Origin: Actinomycetes bacterium
GTDB taxonomy: Bacteria; Actinomycetota; Actinomycetes; Propionibacteriales; Propionibacteriaceae
Direction of reading: 5' to 3'
Assembly: GCA_023458095.1 (NCBI GenBank)
Contig: JAEXAS010000009.1
Coordinates: 248,001 to 312,000 of the forward strand
DNA length: 64,000 bases
Shown: piece by piece, positions 17,037 through 26,440 of the stretch
How positions within the stretch are numbered: the stretch's first letter is position 1
Layout: each line of letters opens with the position of its first letter
Position numbers and translations under genes: made by a program
Notes under the pieces: generated by a model
Told to the model about the DNA's origin: nothing
The model's database searches: none
Seen by the model: only the letters and a program-made list of their open reading frames with translations

Positions 17037-18374
17037 TCAGATCACCTTGGGTAACGCATTGCCGGCGTCCAAGATTCCCTGTTTGATGTTGACCCGGCTG
17101 AGCAGCACACCGCCGACCACGAAGAAGATCATCAGTGCTACCAAGGCCAGCCGGTAGGAACCACTGAACTGGTACACCAGCCCGAAGGTGAGGGTTCCCA
17201 GCCAACTCGTACCGCGTTCCATCGCCTGATAGAAGCTGAAGTACTCCGATTCTTTGCCCAGCGGGATCAACTGGGAGTACAGCGAGCGAGACAGCGCCTG
17301 AGTGCCACCCATCACCAGGCCGATGGCTGCGCCCAGCGCGATGAGCGCGCCGAAATTGTGTTTCGGCATCAGGAAGCCGGTGGCCACCACGGCCAACCAG
17401 ATAGCCAGTCCGACCAGGACGGCCTTCTTTGCCCCCATCCGGGCGGCCATCTTGCCGAAGAGTAGGGCACCAGCGATAGCGACGAACTGCGTGACCAGGA
17501 AGGTCATCAGCACTTGGCTGGTCTCCATGCCGAGTTCGTTGGTGGAGTACAGGCTGGAAGCGACGATGACGGTCTGGATGCCGTCATTGAAGAACAGGAA
17601 GGCCAGCAGGAACAGCAGCGTCTGGGGGTACCGCTTCATCTCGGCGAAAGTCGCGGCGAGCTGCGACACGGGGTTTTGGTTGGTGACTTCGGTGGACACC
17701 GGACGAGGAAGCTTGCGCAGCCCTAACACTGGAATGATCGTGAACGCGCCCCACCACAAGCCCGCCGACAGCAGGCTCAGCCGAACGGCCATGGTCTGGC
17801 TCAGGCCGAGATCGGCATGGAACGTCATCAGCAGGAAGTTCGCCGCCAGCAACAAGCCGCCGCCCACATAGCCGAAGGCCCAGCCTCGGCTGGATACTCG
17901 GTCACGCTCATCAGGCCCAGCGATGCGCACCAAAATCGAGTCGTACACCACGGTGGACGCCCCGAAGCTGAAGGCGCCGATGATCATCAGCCACGCACCC
18001 AGTTCCCAGTTGCTGCCTTGCAGGAAGAACATCAGGCTGCCCGCGATCGCCCCGGTCCAGGCCGTTGCGGCCAACCAGCGGTGCGGATGTGCCGACCGGT
18101 CGGCAAGAGCTCCCACGAAGATCAACAAGACCGCGGAGATGATCGTGCTCAGGGTCGCCAAGAAGGGGTGCAAGGCTCCAGGCAGAACGGGGAAGATCCC
18201 CAGCAGCATCACTGGGGTGTGGCAGGTCTGGTCCTCGGCCAGACCGGGGCAGGCCGCGTTGGTCGCCAGACTGGTCAAGTACGGCGCGATGAGGACGGTC
18301 GCGGTTGTGGTGATGTAGGCCGAATTGGCCCAGTCGTACCAATACCAAGACCGCTGCATCTTCGTACTGCGCAT
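17037..18374 (-). CDS. MFS transporter, UMF1 (Atg22-like) family
   Basis: 445 aa from ATG 18374, after GGGAGGG. It starts with the UMF1 signature WYWYDWANSAYITTTATVLIAPYL and has about eleven or twelve transmembrane segments, with GWAFGYVGGGLLL and DGIQTVIVASSLYSTNELG typical of the family. It begins 2 nt after the stop of the glycerophosphodiesterase gene, so the two form an operon. The substrate is unknown; the neighbour suggests a glycerophosphodiester breakdown product, but that is only context. Confidence 0.9.
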   Translation of the reverse strand: MRSTKMQRSWYWYDWANSAYITTTATVLIAPYLTSLATNAACPGLAEDQTCHTPVMLLGIFPVLPGALHPFLATLSTIISAVLLIFVGALADRSAHPHRWLAATAWTGAIAGSLMFFLQGSNWELGAWLMIIGAFSFGASTVVYDSILVRIAGPDERDRVSSRGWAFGYVGGGLLLAANFLLMTFHADLGLSQTMAVRLSLLSAGLWWGAFTIIPVLGLRKLPRPVSTEVTNQNPVSQLAATFAEMKRYPQTLLFLLAFLFFNDGIQTVIVASSLYSTNELGMETSQVLMTFLVTQFVAIAGALLFGKMAARMGAKKAVLVGLAIWLAVVATGFLMPKHNFGALIALGAAIGLVMGGTQALSRSLYSQLIPLGKESEYFSFYQAMERGTSWLGTLTFGLVYQFSGSYRLALVALMIFFVVGGVLLSRVNIKQGILDAGNALPKVI

Positions 18375-18376
18375 GG

Positions 18377-19150
18377 CTAACCCTCCCAGAGATCCCGCTC
18401 GATAAGCACCTGTTTGAGGACGCCGATCTCGTTGCTGACGATTCCGTCCACGCCCCAATCGATGAGGCGCTCCATTTCAGCGCGATCATCGACGGTCCAC
18501 ACATGGATCGCACCGCCGGCGGCATGAACCGCAGCGATCACATCGGGTCGGACCAGCGGCACTCTTTGCGCCCAGACTCGAGCCGGCACCTGCAGGATCG
18601 CGCCGTGTCCGAATCCAAGACGTCGAAGTCCGAAACCGAAGCCGTACCAGGCCACCTCGGCTCGGGTGGTGGCGGTGAGCACCGACGGCGCGAGAGCACG
18701 AAAACGCCGCAGCCGGCGGCCCGAGAACGAGGCCACGCAAACCCGATGCTCGGCGTTGAGCTTCGCCAACAGCGGCGGCAGCAGATACACCGAGGCGTCA
18801 TCTTTGAGGTCGATGTTGAAGAAGGTCGTGCTGAACTCCGACAGCACTTCCTCCAGGGAGGGAATCGGATCACTGCCACCCACCCGAAGGTGTGCCAGTT
18901 CGGCCAAGGTTCGTGCGCTCACCGGGCCGGTGGCATCGGTGACCCGCCCCAACTCCGAGTCGTGGAACACCACCAACTGGCCGTCGGCGGTGGCATGGAC
19001 GTCGGTCTCCACATACCGATAGCCCTCGGCCACGGCCTGAGCGAAGGCATACCAAGTGTTCTCCCGCGGGCGGTCTTCAACGGTAAGCCAGCCGCCTCGA
19101 TGGGCGAGTGCCTGGAAACGCCCAACCAGGTACGGATGCGTGGAGTGCAC
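18377..19150 (-). CDS. glycerophosphodiester phosphodiesterase
   Basis: 257 aa GDPD-family TIM barrel without a signal peptide, hence cytoplasmic. Active-site residues seen are the HRG at the N-terminus (ALAHRGGW), the ENT of PRENTWYAF, the metal ligands ETDVHATADG and VVFHDSELGR, FFNIDLKDD and a C-terminal HVWTVDD. It hydrolyses glycerophosphodiesters to glycerol-3-phosphate plus an alcohol. Its last codons abut the UMF1 transporter. Transcribed divergently from pdxY across a 141-bp gap. Confidence 0.94.
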   Translation of the reverse strand: MHSTHPYLVGRFQALAHRGGWLTVEDRPRENTWYAFAQAVAEGYRYVETDVHATADGQLVVFHDSELGRVTDATGPVSARTLAELAHLRVGGSDPIPSLEEVLSEFSTTFFNIDLKDDASVYLLPPLLAKLNAEHRVCVASFSGRRLRRFRALAPSVLTATTRAEVAWYGFGFGLRRLGFGHGAILQVPARVWAQRVPLVRPDVIAAVHAAGGAIHVWTVDDRAEMERLIDWGVDGIVSNEIGVLKQVLIERDLWEG

Positions 19151-19291
19151 AGCCGAACTCTAAGGGGTTCTGGGGGTGTCTCAGACACAATCGTCCGCAA
19201 ATCCGTGCGCTGCCGGGCGAAGCTGGACCAGCACCGTAGGCTTGGGCAGGCTCCGGAACCGCTCCGGCGGCCATCTTTCGCAGTGAGGTTG

Positions 19292-20149
19292 ATGTTGTCC
19301 ACAATCTTGTCGATCCAGTCCAGCGTCGCCTACGGCCACGTCGGCAACAGTGCCGCGACCTTCCCGTTGATGCGGCTGGGAGTGGAGGTATGGCCGGTGC
19401 TCACCGTCCATTTCTCCAATCACACAGGCTATGGATCCTGGCGTGGACCGCTGCTCGCTGCTGCAGACATCGCCGACGTTGTGCAGGGAATCGATGAACG
19501 CGGAGTCTTGGGCCGAGCCGACGCTGTGTTGTCCGGCTATCAGGGTGCCGAGGATGTCGGTGCAGAGATCCTGAAGGCGGTCGCTCTGGTGAAGGAGCGC
19601 AATCCCAAAGCCATCTATTGCTGCGACCCGGTTCTCGGCGATGTCGACCGTGGCGTCTATGTCCGTGCCGGGATCCCGGAGTTCATGCGCGACCAGGTGG
19701 TACCCGCCGCACAGGTGGTGACCCCGAACCACTTCGAGTTGGATCTATTGACCGGGACCACTTCGACCACGCTGGCCGAGGTCCTTCAGGCCGCTCATCA
19801 ATTGCGCAGCAGCGGACCCGAAGTGGTTCTGGTGACCTCGACGGTGTTGGCTGATGGCCCGCAGGACGAAATCACGATGCTGGCGGTCACCTCCGGGGGC
19901 GCCTGGCAGGTGTCGACACCGAAGCTGGATCGCAGCTTCACTGGTTCGGGCGACCTCACCGCAGCCTTGTTCCTGGCCAACCTGTTGCAGGGCGTCGAAC
20001 CCGGCGAAGCCATGGGACGCACCGCCGATGCGGTCTACTCACTGCTGAAGGCAACCACCGAGGCTGACTCGCCCGAATTGCTGCTGGCTGCAGCCCAATC
20101 CGAGCTCATCGACCCCAGCCATCACTTCGAGGTGACCCGGCTGCCCTGA
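19292..20149 (+). CDS. pdxY: pyridoxal kinase
   Basis: 285 aa from ATG 19292 with GTGAGG upstream; longer frames upstream lie antisense to the GDPD gene. Ribokinase-like fold with SIQSSVAYGHVGNSAATFPLMRLG (substrate site), SGYQGAE, CDPVLGD, VTPNHFELDLLTG and FTGSGDLTAALF, in which the Asp is the catalytic base. Phosphorylates pyridoxal in the vitamin B6 salvage pathway. The PLP it makes serves the many aminotransferases and GcvP in this region. Confidence 0.95.
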   Translation: MLSTILSIQSSVAYGHVGNSAATFPLMRLGVEVWPVLTVHFSNHTGYGSWRGPLLAAADIADVVQGIDERGVLGRADAVLSGYQGAEDVGAEILKAVALVKERNPKAIYCCDPVLGDVDRGVYVRAGIPEFMRDQVVPAAQVVTPNHFELDLLTGTTSTTLAEVLQAAHQLRSSGPEVVLVTSTVLADGPQDEITMLAVTSGGAWQVSTPKLDRSFTGSGDLTAALFLANLLQGVEPGEAMGRTADAVYSLLKATTEADSPELLLAAAQSELIDPSHHFEVTRLP

Positions 20150-20176
20150 GTCGGCGCGGTCTGGTTGACGCCGGCT

Positions 20177-21703
20177 TCAGTCGCGAAAGACGTCCACCCG
20201 GGCGCCGAGGGCGTTCAGACGGTTGGGAAGGTCCTCGTAACCGCGATTGATCACGTAGACATCCCGCAGGACGCTGGTGCCCTTGGCTGCCAGAGCAGCC
20301 AGCAGCAGACACACCGCCGGACGAAGCGCCGGTGGGCAGACCAGTTCCTGGCCGCGCCAGCGGGTTGGGCCGGTCACCACGATCCGGTGCGGGTCGAGCA
20401 GTTGCACATCGGCGCCGAGCTTGTTGAGGTCGACCAGGTGGATGGCCCGATTCTCATAGACCCAATCGTGGATCATGGTCCGACCCTCTGCGACGGCTGC
20501 GATCACCGCGAAGAACGGCAGATTGTCGATATTCAGCCCGGGGAAAGGCATCGGGTGGATCTTGTCGGTGGCTGCACGCAACTCGGAGGGGTAGACCGTG
20601 ACATCGACCAGTCGAGTCTGACCGTTGTCGGCCCGATACTCCGGGGTGAGGACGTACTTCAGGCCCATCTCGGCCAGAATCGCCAACTCCACGTCCAAGA
20701 ACTCGATCGGGACCCGCTCGATGGTCAACTCGGAGTTGGTGACGATCGCTGCGGTGAGCAGGCTCATGGCCTCGATCGGGTCTTCGGAGGGCGAGAAGGT
20801 GATGTCGGCCTCGATCCGAGACCGCCCGTGGACGACCAAGGTGGTGGTGCCGATGCCCTCGACGCTCACGCCGATGTCGTTGAGGAAGAAGCACAGGTCC
20901 TGAACCATGTAGTTGCTGGAGGCGTTGCGAATCTCGGTGCGGCCCTCGAACAGCGCCGCGGCCATCAGCACATTTTCGGTCACCGTGTCGCCACGTTCGG
21001 TCAGAGTCACTCGGACCTCATCGTTGGCCACCGGAGTGACTTCGGCCCGATAGCTGCCCTTTGTGGTTTGGACGCTCAGGCCGAAATGCCGAAGTGCCTG
21101 CAGGTGCGGCGTGACGGTGCGGGCACCCAGATTGCAGCCGCCGGCATAGGGCAACTCGAAGTGCTGCTCGGAATGCAGCAGCGGTCCCAAGAACATGATG
21201 ATCGAGCGCGTGCGGCGGGCAGCGTCGGCATCGATGGTGTCGAGGTTGAGGTGGTCGGGTCGGATCAGCTCCAGTTCGCTCTTGTCCGCAGACCAGGTCG
21301 CACTCATCCCGATGCTGGTCAGCACTTCCAGGATTCGATTGACCTCCTCGATCTGCGCCACCCCGCGCAGGACGGTCCGTCCGCGGTTCAGCAGGGAGGC
21401 GCACAGCAGCGCCACGGCAGCGTTTTTGGAGGAGCGAACGGCAATGGAGCCCTGCAGCGTCACCGGGCCGTGAACCCGGAAGTTCAGCGGTCCGCCGCCG
21501 CCGGGGGAGAGCAGTGGGCTCTCCAGGGCGGTCGCAATCCGATTGATCATCTCCAGGCTGAGATTCTGGCCGCCGGACTCGATCCGTCCGACTGCGCCTT
21601 GGGAGGTTCCTAACAAGTCTGCGAGCTCTTGTTGGGTGAGGCCTCGTTGCTTTCGAGCATCCCTGATGAGGGTGCCCACACTGCTGGGGAGAAGTTCGGT
21701 CAC
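20177..21703 (-). CDS. XRE-family HTH fused to a MurA-like UDP-GlcNAc enolpyruvyl transferase
   Basis: 508 aa from GTG 21703 (further in-frame GTG at 21724). Residues 12-60 form an XRE helix-turn-helix (LTQQELADLLGTSQGAVGRIESG). From about 72 to the end is an EPSP-synthase/MurA fold with the key enzyme residues retained: KN at 93-94 (SSKNAAVAL), the PEP-binding C190 in the GGCNLGAR loop, FPGLNIDN with its Asp, and a C-terminal RGYEDLPNRLNALGA. The fusion could be a second MurA, a regulator sensing UDP-GlcNAc, or both. An 18-bp palindrome lies 11 bp upstream of the start, suggesting autoregulation. Divergent from lpd. Confidence 0.88.
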   Translation of the reverse strand: MTELLPSSVGTLIRDARKQRGLTQQELADLLGTSQGAVGRIESGGQNLSLEMINRIATALESPLLSPGGGGPLNFRVHGPVTLQGSIAVRSSKNAAVALLCASLLNRGRTVLRGVAQIEEVNRILEVLTSIGMSATWSADKSELELIRPDHLNLDTIDADAARRTRSIIMFLGPLLHSEQHFELPYAGGCNLGARTVTPHLQALRHFGLSVQTTKGSYRAEVTPVANDEVRVTLTERGDTVTENVLMAAALFEGRTEIRNASSNYMVQDLCFFLNDIGVSVEGIGTTTLVVHGRSRIEADITFSPSEDPIEAMSLLTAAIVTNSELTIERVPIEFLDVELAILAEMGLKYVLTPEYRADNGQTRLVDVTVYPSELRAATDKIHPMPFPGLNIDNLPFFAVIAAVAEGRTMIHDWVYENRAIHLVDLNKLGADVQLLDPHRIVVTGPTRWRGQELVCPPALRPAVCLLLAALAAKGTSVLRDVYVINRGYEDLPNRLNALGARVDVFRD

Positions 21704-21713
21704 GTCACGACGG

Positions 21714-21731
21714 TATCTCACATGAGAGATA
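21714..21731. promoter_or_regulatory. palindromic operator candidate between xre-murA and lpd
   Basis: TATCTCACATGAGAGATA, an inverted repeat with TATCTC/GAGATA arms and only one symmetric pair mismatched. It lies 11 bp upstream of the XRE-MurA start and 89 bp upstream of lpd, the position expected for a dimeric XRE protein controlling both directions. Confidence 0.55.
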
Positions 21732-21819
21732 AATGCACTCTTGTGGGGCGATTCCGGTCCCCGGAACAACTGCGGAGGGGGAGCGAAGCGGCCCGAAGGG
21801 TTCGCGTAGAGTGACGCCC

Positions 21820-23220
21820 ATGACCCAAGAATTCGACGTTGTGGTGCTCGGCGCAGGCCCGGGCGGATACGTGGCGGCAATCCGTGCCGCTCAGCTCGGC
21901 AAGAAGGTTGCCATCATCGAGAAGCAGTGGTGGGGCGGCGTGTGTTTGAACGTGGGCTGCATCCCCACCAAAGCACTGTTGCGCAATGCCGAGTTGGCTC
22001 ACGTGTTCACCAAGGAAGCCGACACTTTCGGTATCGAGGGTCAGGTCACGTTCAACTACTCGGCCGCTTTCCGACGCAGCCGCGAAGTGTCCGAGCGCAT
22101 GGTCAAGGGTGTCCATTTCTTGATGCGCAAGAACAAGATCACCGAACTCAACGGGTGGGGCACCTTCACCGGCCCGAAGACCATCATGGTCAGCGACGCC
22201 GAAGGCAATCAGTCCGAGGTGAGCTTCACCGACTGCATCATTGCGGTCGGTGCCAAGACCAAGATGCTGCCCAACACTGCCGTCAGCGATCGGGTCTACA
22301 CCTACGTTCAGCAGATCCTTGCCGAAGATCTGCCCGAGTCCATCATCATCTGCGGTGCCGGCGCGATCGGCACCGAGTTCGCCTACGTGCTGGCCAACTA
22401 CGGCGTCAAGGTCACGATCGTGGAGTACTTGGACCGTATTGTTCCCAATGAGGACGCCGACATCTCGGCGGAATTGGCCAAGGCCTACAAGAAGCTCGGC
22501 ATCACTATCTTGACCTCCACCAAGGTCGATTCGATCGAGGAGCTCAACGGCGGCGTGCGCGTGCAGGTCAGCCCGGCCGCTGGGGGAGAGGGCCAGGTCC
22601 TGGAGGCCGACCGCGTCCTGCAGTCGCTGGGTTTCGCCCCACGGGTCGAGGGCTACGGACTGGAAACCACCGGCGTTGCGTTGACCGATCGCGGCGCGAT
22701 CGCCGTCGACGACTACATGCGCACCAACGTGCCGGGGATCTACGCCATCGGCGATGTGACCGCAAAGCTCATGTTGGCCCATACCGCCGAAGCCCAGGGT
22801 GTGGTGGCTGCTGAGACCATTGCCGGCGCACCGACCATGCCCATCAACTACGTCATGGTCCCGCGGGCGACCTACTGCCAACCCCAGATCGGGTCCTTCG
22901 GCTACACCGAGGCGCAGGCCAGGGATCTGGGCTACGACGTCAAGGTCGCGAAGTTCCCCTTCAGCGCTAACGGCAAGGCTCATGGCCTGGGTGATGCGAC
23001 AGGTTTCGTCAAGGTGGTTGCCGATGCTCGCTACAACGAACTGTTGGGCGCACACCTGATCGGCCCGGACGTCTCCGAACTGCTGCCAGAGCTGACCTTG
23101 GCCCAACTGTGGGATCTCACTGCCGATGAAGTCGCGCGCAATATTCATGCCCATCCGAGCCTGTCCGAAGCCCTCAAGGAAGCCGTCGAGGGCATCGCAG
23201 GACACATGATCAACCTCTAA
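21820..23220 (+). CDS. lpd: dihydrolipoyl dehydrogenase
   Basis: 466 aa flavoprotein. FAD site VVVLGAGPGGYVAAIRAAQLG, redox disulfide GGVCLNVGCIPTKAL, NAD site IIICGAGAIGTEFAYVLANYG, second FAD motif IYAIGDVTAKLMLAHTAEAQG, and the His-Glu pair HAHPSLSEALKEA. E3 of pyruvate and 2-oxoglutarate dehydrogenases and of glycine cleavage, so it also serves the gcvP/gcvH products encoded at 38.8-44.6 kb. Starts at ATG 21820. The upstream palindrome may place it under the control of the XRE-MurA protein. Confidence 0.97.
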   Translation: MTQEFDVVVLGAGPGGYVAAIRAAQLGKKVAIIEKQWWGGVCLNVGCIPTKALLRNAELAHVFTKEADTFGIEGQVTFNYSAAFRRSREVSERMVKGVHFLMRKNKITELNGWGTFTGPKTIMVSDAEGNQSEVSFTDCIIAVGAKTKMLPNTAVSDRVYTYVQQILAEDLPESIIICGAGAIGTEFAYVLANYGVKVTIVEYLDRIVPNEDADISAELAKAYKKLGITILTSTKVDSIEELNGGVRVQVSPAAGGEGQVLEADRVLQSLGFAPRVEGYGLETTGVALTDRGAIAVDDYMRTNVPGIYAIGDVTAKLMLAHTAEAQGVVAAETIAGAPTMPINYVMVPRATYCQPQIGSFGYTEAQARDLGYDVKVAKFPFSANGKAHGLGDATGFVKVVADARYNELLGAHLIGPDVSELLPELTLAQLWDLTADEVARNIHAHPSLSEALKEAVEGIAGHMINL

Positions 23221-23232
23221 CGGGCGCTCGGG

Positions 23233-25143
23233 GTGAGCGCCCGCATTCAGCCAGAACACGGCGCTCAGCGCCGAGTCACCAGGCCCATCAAGCAGTTCTG
23301 GGCGGAGTTGCAGGGGTTGGTCTCAGCGGCTGCGCGCGCGTGGTTCGCGGTGCTGCCACAACTGCTGGCGCTCACGCTGTTGGGGTGGTCGGCCTACTAC
23401 GGCTCGGTGCTGCTGGGCGTCCAGGTTGCGGCGTGGTCGCCGTGGCTGGTCATCGTGGCCCTCTCGCTCGGGGTGACCTTGCGGCTGGCAACCCTCATCG
23501 TGTCGCTGCGGGTGGTCGCACGCTATCTCGGCGCCCCTGAGGTTCTGCGGGCGCTGAGCCACCAGGATTATGTGGAGGATGATCGCGACCAGAGCCTGTC
23601 GAGGCTTCTGACCATCACGATGCTGCCGTTCCTCGCGCTGTACGCCTCCTTCGGCTACATCAACTCCTTCGTCCAGGACGTGGTGATGCTGAGCACCCAG
23701 AACCTGGGCGGGGCCACCCTGGTAGCCGAACTCGACCCCACGGGGTCGCCGATCACCATGACCGCTGTGAGCCTGGCCATTGTGTTGTTGTTCCTCGCGC
23801 GACGAGGCGTGGGCCGAATCTCCAACCGGCGTGACACGCTGGCTACCGGCCTGTTTGCGGTGCTCATCGAGTCAGCGTTCCTGCTCTTGATCGCGTTGAG
23901 TGGGTTCCGGATTGCGCAGCTGGTGACGCTCTGGCTGCAGGAGCGTGCCATCCGGCAGTGGTACGACACCGCGATTCAGGCATTGGCACAGTTGGTTCCC
24001 TTCGACCTTCCGGAGGCGCTGGCTGCGATCACCAACTTTGTCACCGAGGTCGTATGGCCGGTGTTCTGGGACGTCGTGACCCAACCCTTGGCCTGGCTTG
24101 CCCTGACCGCTTTGGTGTTCGGCTCGCGGGTGCTGTCCTTGGCCCAACTCTGGCGCACCGAGCCGACCGCAGCGCCGAAGCCAGGAAGGGCGGCGCGAAT
24201 TCAGGAGCGCCTGGCCAAAGCCCAGGGTCTGCGACGGATTGCCCTGCGGGTTCAAGACGCGTTCTTCGGAGACATCGACGACAAATACCTGCCGACGTGG
24301 TGGGCTCTGCGGCTCGTGCTGCGGGCCGGCTGGATACCGCTGGGCGCTTTCGTGATCAGTTTCAATGTCTTGACCCTGGCGGGGGACTGGGTTCAGGTGC
24401 AGATCCTTCGCATGATCGGCGGGGGCACGTTCTCCCAGTCCTTGGAAGTAGCACCCCTGTTGGCATTGATCTCCGATGTCGGGGTGCTGAGTGCTCAACT
24501 CGCGTTGCTGGGCGCGACCTGGGTGCGCATCTTGAACCGCAGCAACGAGGCGGAGGGTGAAGCAACCGCTGTGTCGGTGGACCCTCGCCGCCGCGGCGCG
24601 CGCGCCGCCGAATTTGCCTTGATCGCCGCGTTGCTGATCGGGTTCACCGCGGTTTCCTTGGCAAAGCCCAGCGATTCGGTTCAGCAGCGCCAGGCTTCGG
24701 TGGGGGCCCCGGCCCGCCTCGCCGGCACCGTGGTGCAGATCGATGCGGTTCGGTACGGACAACGACTCAGGTCTGTCTCCGGCGCCGACATAGCGCGTTC
24801 ACGAGGGGCATTTGTGGTGGTCAATGCCTCGGTCTACGCCCGTGACGACGGCGCCACCTCGGTGGGGGTGACCCTGGAGAACGGCGACCGCGTCTATTAC
24901 CCAGGCGGTTGGGGGATGACCAGCTTCACGCCGCCGCTGGGATTTCGCCAGAGCGCAGATATGGTTTTCGAAATCGACCCCCGTGACCTCAACGAAGACC
25001 TGGCGGCGAGGATCTCACCTCGGTCGTTCCTGAGAGGATTCACCGATGAGGTGCAAGTGAATCTCGCCCTGCCGGCCTCCGGGGCGTCCCTGTCGGCCCA
25101 GGTGGTCGAGGTTGATCCTTCCCTTCGTTCGGAGGCGCCGTGA
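23233..25143 (+). CDS. polytopic membrane protein with C-terminal extracytoplasmic domain, unknown function
   Basis: 636 aa from GTG 23233, 12 bp after lpd. About eight to ten hydrophobic segments in the first 460 residues are split by polar loops (a cytoplasmic linker near 300-345 with RAARIQERLAKAQGLRR). One more transmembrane helix near 470-490 leads to a beta-rich extracytoplasmic domain of about 140 residues. I recognise no family. It overlaps the next gene by 4 nt (GTGA) and a third envelope gene follows convergently, so the three look like a functional set. Could be an envelope stress or secretion component; unproven. Confidence 0.75.
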   Translation: MSARIQPEHGAQRRVTRPIKQFWAELQGLVSAAARAWFAVLPQLLALTLLGWSAYYGSVLLGVQVAAWSPWLVIVALSLGVTLRLATLIVSLRVVARYLGAPEVLRALSHQDYVEDDRDQSLSRLLTITMLPFLALYASFGYINSFVQDVVMLSTQNLGGATLVAELDPTGSPITMTAVSLAIVLLFLARRGVGRISNRRDTLATGLFAVLIESAFLLLIALSGFRIAQLVTLWLQERAIRQWYDTAIQALAQLVPFDLPEALAAITNFVTEVVWPVFWDVVTQPLAWLALTALVFGSRVLSLAQLWRTEPTAAPKPGRAARIQERLAKAQGLRRIALRVQDAFFGDIDDKYLPTWWALRLVLRAGWIPLGAFVISFNVLTLAGDWVQVQILRMIGGGTFSQSLEVAPLLALISDVGVLSAQLALLGATWVRILNRSNEAEGEATAVSVDPRRRGARAAEFALIAALLIGFTAVSLAKPSDSVQQRQASVGAPARLAGTVVQIDAVRYGQRLRSVSGADIARSRGAFVVVNASVYARDDGATSVGVTLENGDRVYYPGGWGMTSFTPPLGFRQSADMVFEIDPRDLNEDLAARISPRSFLRGFTDEVQVNLALPASGASLSAQVVEVDPSLRSEAP

Positions 25144-25640
25144 CCAGGTGGCGTCTTCTCCTGGGCTCGGTGCTGCTCGCTGGCGTGGTTGCCGCAGCAT
25201 GGATGTGGTGGGTGGCGGCTCATCCGTTCAACCCGACTCATCGGGTGGATGGCCCGAGCGTCCATCTCACCAATGGGAGCCAGTACACGTTGGTCTCGGA
25301 GACCAGCACCGATCTGCTCGTCGATAGGGACGGCCTGACCCAGCGCGCCGAGGACGGCACGGTGTACGTGCTGGTCACTCTCGACTATGACGCCAGCGCG
25401 ATCACTGATCCGGACTACACCTGCAGCATCACATTGTGGGCCGGGCATTCACCGTGGAATCCGACCTACTTCTACAGTCCACCCGAGCCGCAGCAGTCCC
25501 ACTGCGATGCGGGTTCGTCCGGACAGGTCGTGGCGGCATTCGCTGTGCCACGGCGCTACCTGGATCAGGTTGACGGCGTGGGCCTGCTCGACCCCGGCGC
25601 CGATATCGGCAACGTGGTCATCAACACACGTCCACGTTAG
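25140..25640 (+). CDS. membrane-anchored hypothetical protein
   Basis: 166 aa. One N-terminal transmembrane segment (LLLGSVLLAGVVAAAWMWW) is followed by an extracytoplasmic domain with alternating hydrophobic strands (VYVLVTLDYD, VVAAFAVPRRYLDQV) and two cysteines able to form a disulfide (CSITLW and SHCDAG). The layout resembles the C-terminal domain of the upstream 636-aa protein and the protein at 25648. Coupled to the upstream gene by GTGA. No catalytic motif seen; family not recognised. Confidence 0.7.
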   Translation: MTRWRLLLGSVLLAGVVAAAWMWWVAAHPFNPTHRVDGPSVHLTNGSQYTLVSETSTDLLVDRDGLTQRAEDGTVYVLVTLDYDASAITDPDYTCSITLWAGHSPWNPTYFYSPPEPQQSHCDAGSSGQVVAAFAVPRRYLDQVDGVGLLDPGADIGNVVINTRPR

Positions 25641-25647
25641 GGACGCC

Positions 25648-26244
25648 TCAGCTGTGCCGCTCGGGCAATACGGTCACCGGAAGGTTCACAACCCAGCTTG
25701 AGGAGGCGCTGTCGATATTCCAGTTCTTGCGCCCGCCCCCCAGACCGAACACGACGTTGTCGGTGTACTCCATCCGATTCACTCCCATGTCCAGTTCGGT
25801 TCCAGGACGGTAGTGCTCCGGAAACTGGGAGATCAGGGACAGATTCAGCACCGAGTTGCCCGGCGGTACGTAGGTCCGGTTGGGGTCGTCATCGAGAAGC
25901 CGTTGGCCGTCCCACCCGAAGATCTCGCGGGTGCGCGGATCTCTGAACGAAAAGTGCCCGTAGTCGCCCGAGATGGGAGTCAAGGATTCATCGTGTGGGT
26001 TGCGCACCGTCCCCAGCACCACGACTTCCCAATAGGGAGCGGCGTAGCTGCTGACGACATGTTGGGCCGTGGCGCGCTCGAAAGTGAAGACCAGGTCCCG
26101 GCAGTCCAACTCCTGACCCAACGCGGCCGGCACGGTCAGATCGGATCGCCGGGAGAATCCACCAGCGGCCACGACAAGCACCACAGAGAGAACCAGCACA
26201 GCGATCGGCCACCACTGCAAGAATCGGGTCGCTTTTGGTCGCAC
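25648..26244 (-). CDS. membrane-anchored hypothetical protein
   Basis: 198 aa. Short basic N-terminus, one transmembrane helix (WWPIAVLVLSVVLVVAAGG), then an extracytoplasmic beta-rich domain with an early Cys (LDCRDLVFTFERA), YWEVVVLGTVRNPHDE and a C-terminal SSSWVVNLPVTVLP. Convergent with the preceding gene, 7 nt apart. The strand pattern (a TVxNP-like turn after a V-rich strand) recalls DUF4352/telokin-like envelope proteins, but no family can be named. Probably related in role to the two preceding genes. Confidence 0.7.
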   Translation of the reverse strand: MRPKATRFLQWWPIAVLVLSVVLVVAAGGFSRRSDLTVPAALGQELDCRDLVFTFERATAQHVVSSYAAPYWEVVVLGTVRNPHDESLTPISGDYGHFSFRDPRTREIFGWDGQRLLDDDPNRTYVPPGNSVLNLSLISQFPEHYRPGTELDMGVNRMEYTDNVVFGLGGGRKNWNIDSASSSWVVNLPVTVLPERHS

Positions 26245-26440
26245 GCGGCAAATGTAGTCGTTCCCAGACTCTTCCTAGACGTCGCAACGGTGCGAGTTTC
26301 TGTCTGCGGCCCAGAACCATTCAGACAACACAGAAACCGTCCAGTCCCGGGCCTCGGCGGCTGTCTGCGAGAGTTTTCCGCTCGCAGTAGCCCTGACGGG
26401 GGACAGCGAACAATGATCACCGTCCTTTAGGCTCATTTTC

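Noticed and set aside
18503..19291. Extended N-terminus of the pdxY frame (263 extra codons)
   Set aside because: Antisense to the glycerophosphodiesterase gene; the kinase family begins at ATG 19292, which has a ribosome binding site.
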